From: Cytophagia bacterium
GTDB taxonomy: Bacteria > Bacteroidota > Bacteroidia > Cytophagales > Cyclobacteriaceae
Assembly: GCA_013373005.1 (NCBI GenBank)
Contig: JABXIP010000466.1
Span: forward strand, 1-5,387
Direction: 5' to 3'
Length of the DNA stretch: 5,387 nt
The position numbers and the translations under genes are program-made. Positions 5,098 to 5,387 of the stretch are shown here, piece after piece. Within the stretch, counting starts at the first letter, position 1. Every line of letters starts with the position of its first letter. Below the pieces are notes generated by a model. That model was not told the DNA's origin. It saw nothing but the letters and a program-made list of their open reading frames with translations, and made no database searches.

Positions 5098-5387
5098 TTA
5101 GAAGTTTTTTCTACGGTTGCGTTTATAGTCTTCGAAAATAAGGTGCCCTAATCCTTTAAGGCTGCTATAGTATGCGTTGCCATTATTGGCTTTTGTAAAT
5201 TCTTTCACAAACTCCTTCAGGTATGGGTCTGAAGCAATCATAAAAGTAGTTACCGGAATGTGAAGCCGCCTGCATTGGGTGGCCAGATTTAAAGTTTTAT
5301 TTAGAATTTTTGGGTCTAGCCCAAAAGCATTTTTGTAATACTTAATGCCCACTTTCATACAAGTTGGCTTGCCATCGGTAATCATAA
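5098..5387 (-). CDS. VWA-domain protein, C-terminal part (5' end beyond window)
   Basis: About 95 C-terminal residues are visible, ending at TAA (5098-5100). The first visible residues M-I-T-D-G-K-P-T carry the [IL]-T-D-G-x-P motif of von Willebrand factor A domains, whose Asp is the last metal-ion-dependent adhesion site (MIDAS) ligand. The D-x-S-x-S loop and the MIDAS threonine must lie upstream, outside the window. There follow K-Y-Y-K-N-A-F-G-L-D-P, A-x-Q-C-R-R-L-H-I-P-V-T-T-F-M-I-A (the next core strand), P-Y-L-K-E-F-V, an A-Y-Y-S-S-L-x-G-L-G segment, and a basic tail (YKRNRRKNF). The ATG at 5383-5385 sits inside the MIDAS strand and is not the start. The gene is upstream of the ATPase in the same operon. 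VWA proteins of this kind use MIDAS to bind a client or the AAA+ ring. Cytoplasmic location is inferred from the partner. Confidence 0.88.
   Translation of the reverse strand, partial: MITDGKPTCMKVGIKYYKNAFGLDPKILNKTLNLATQCRRLHIPVTTFMIASDPYLKEFVKEFTKANNGNAYYSSLKGLGHLIFEDYKRNRRKNF

Noticed and set aside
3579..5387. Magnesium chelatase (BchI/BchD) for chlorophyll synthesis
   Set aside because: Only the AAA+ and VWA folds match. There is no ChlH-type subunit or pigment gene nearby, the Walker B differs, and the ATPase is longer than BchI with its own C-terminal helical region.

Overview
The window looks like chromosomal DNA of a Bacteroidota bacterium, most likely a Cytophagia-type, non-phototrophic environmental or marine lineage. 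Four things point there. The genes lack Shine-Dalgarno sequences and have A/T-rich start regions. There is a TlpA-type thioredoxin lipoprotein with a long N-terminal extension. There is a MoxR-like ATPase paired with a VWA protein whose sequence style I associate with this phylum. The intergenic regions are short and closed by compact GC hairpins with T-runs. The phylum call is family-level recognition, and the genus cannot be fixed from the sequence.

Layout, left to right. (1) The 3' part of a YceI-like lipocalin-fold gene on + (1-314) ends at a strong terminator (340-371). (2) A + strand pair follows: a DUF985-type cupin (401-904) and a YbjQ/UPF0145 protein (949-1266). They are 44 bp apart with no terminator between them, so they may be co-transcribed, and they end at a hairpin terminator (1313-1340). 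(3) A convergent - strand gene (1339-1986) encodes a small AlbA_2 (Schlafen-like) protein with a C-terminal winged-helix-like segment. It must start at TTG and has no internal methionine. (4) An 81-bp divergent intergenic region leads to a + strand gene (2068-3537) for a 489-aa lipoprotein with a C-terminal TlpA/thioredoxin domain (WCGPC). (5) A bidirectional terminator (3559-3580) separates it from a - strand operon. That operon encodes a 505-aa MoxR/ChlI-like AAA+ ATPase (3579-5096), preceded one nucleotide upstream by a VWA-domain gene (5098-5387) that runs off the right edge.

Most of the window is ordinary core or accessory housekeeping. The only clear multi-gene system is the ATPase-VWA pair, which resembles the ChlI/ChlD and MoxR/VWA class of AAA+ machines that remodel or insert metal into a partner. 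The substrate is unknown, and nothing here supports real magnesium chelation. The AlbA_2 protein could regulate itself or the divergent lipoprotein, but that is inference. I saw no tRNA, rRNA, CRISPR array, insertion sequence or long repeat. No stretch above 300 bases lacks a gene; the largest gaps are 86 bp or less.
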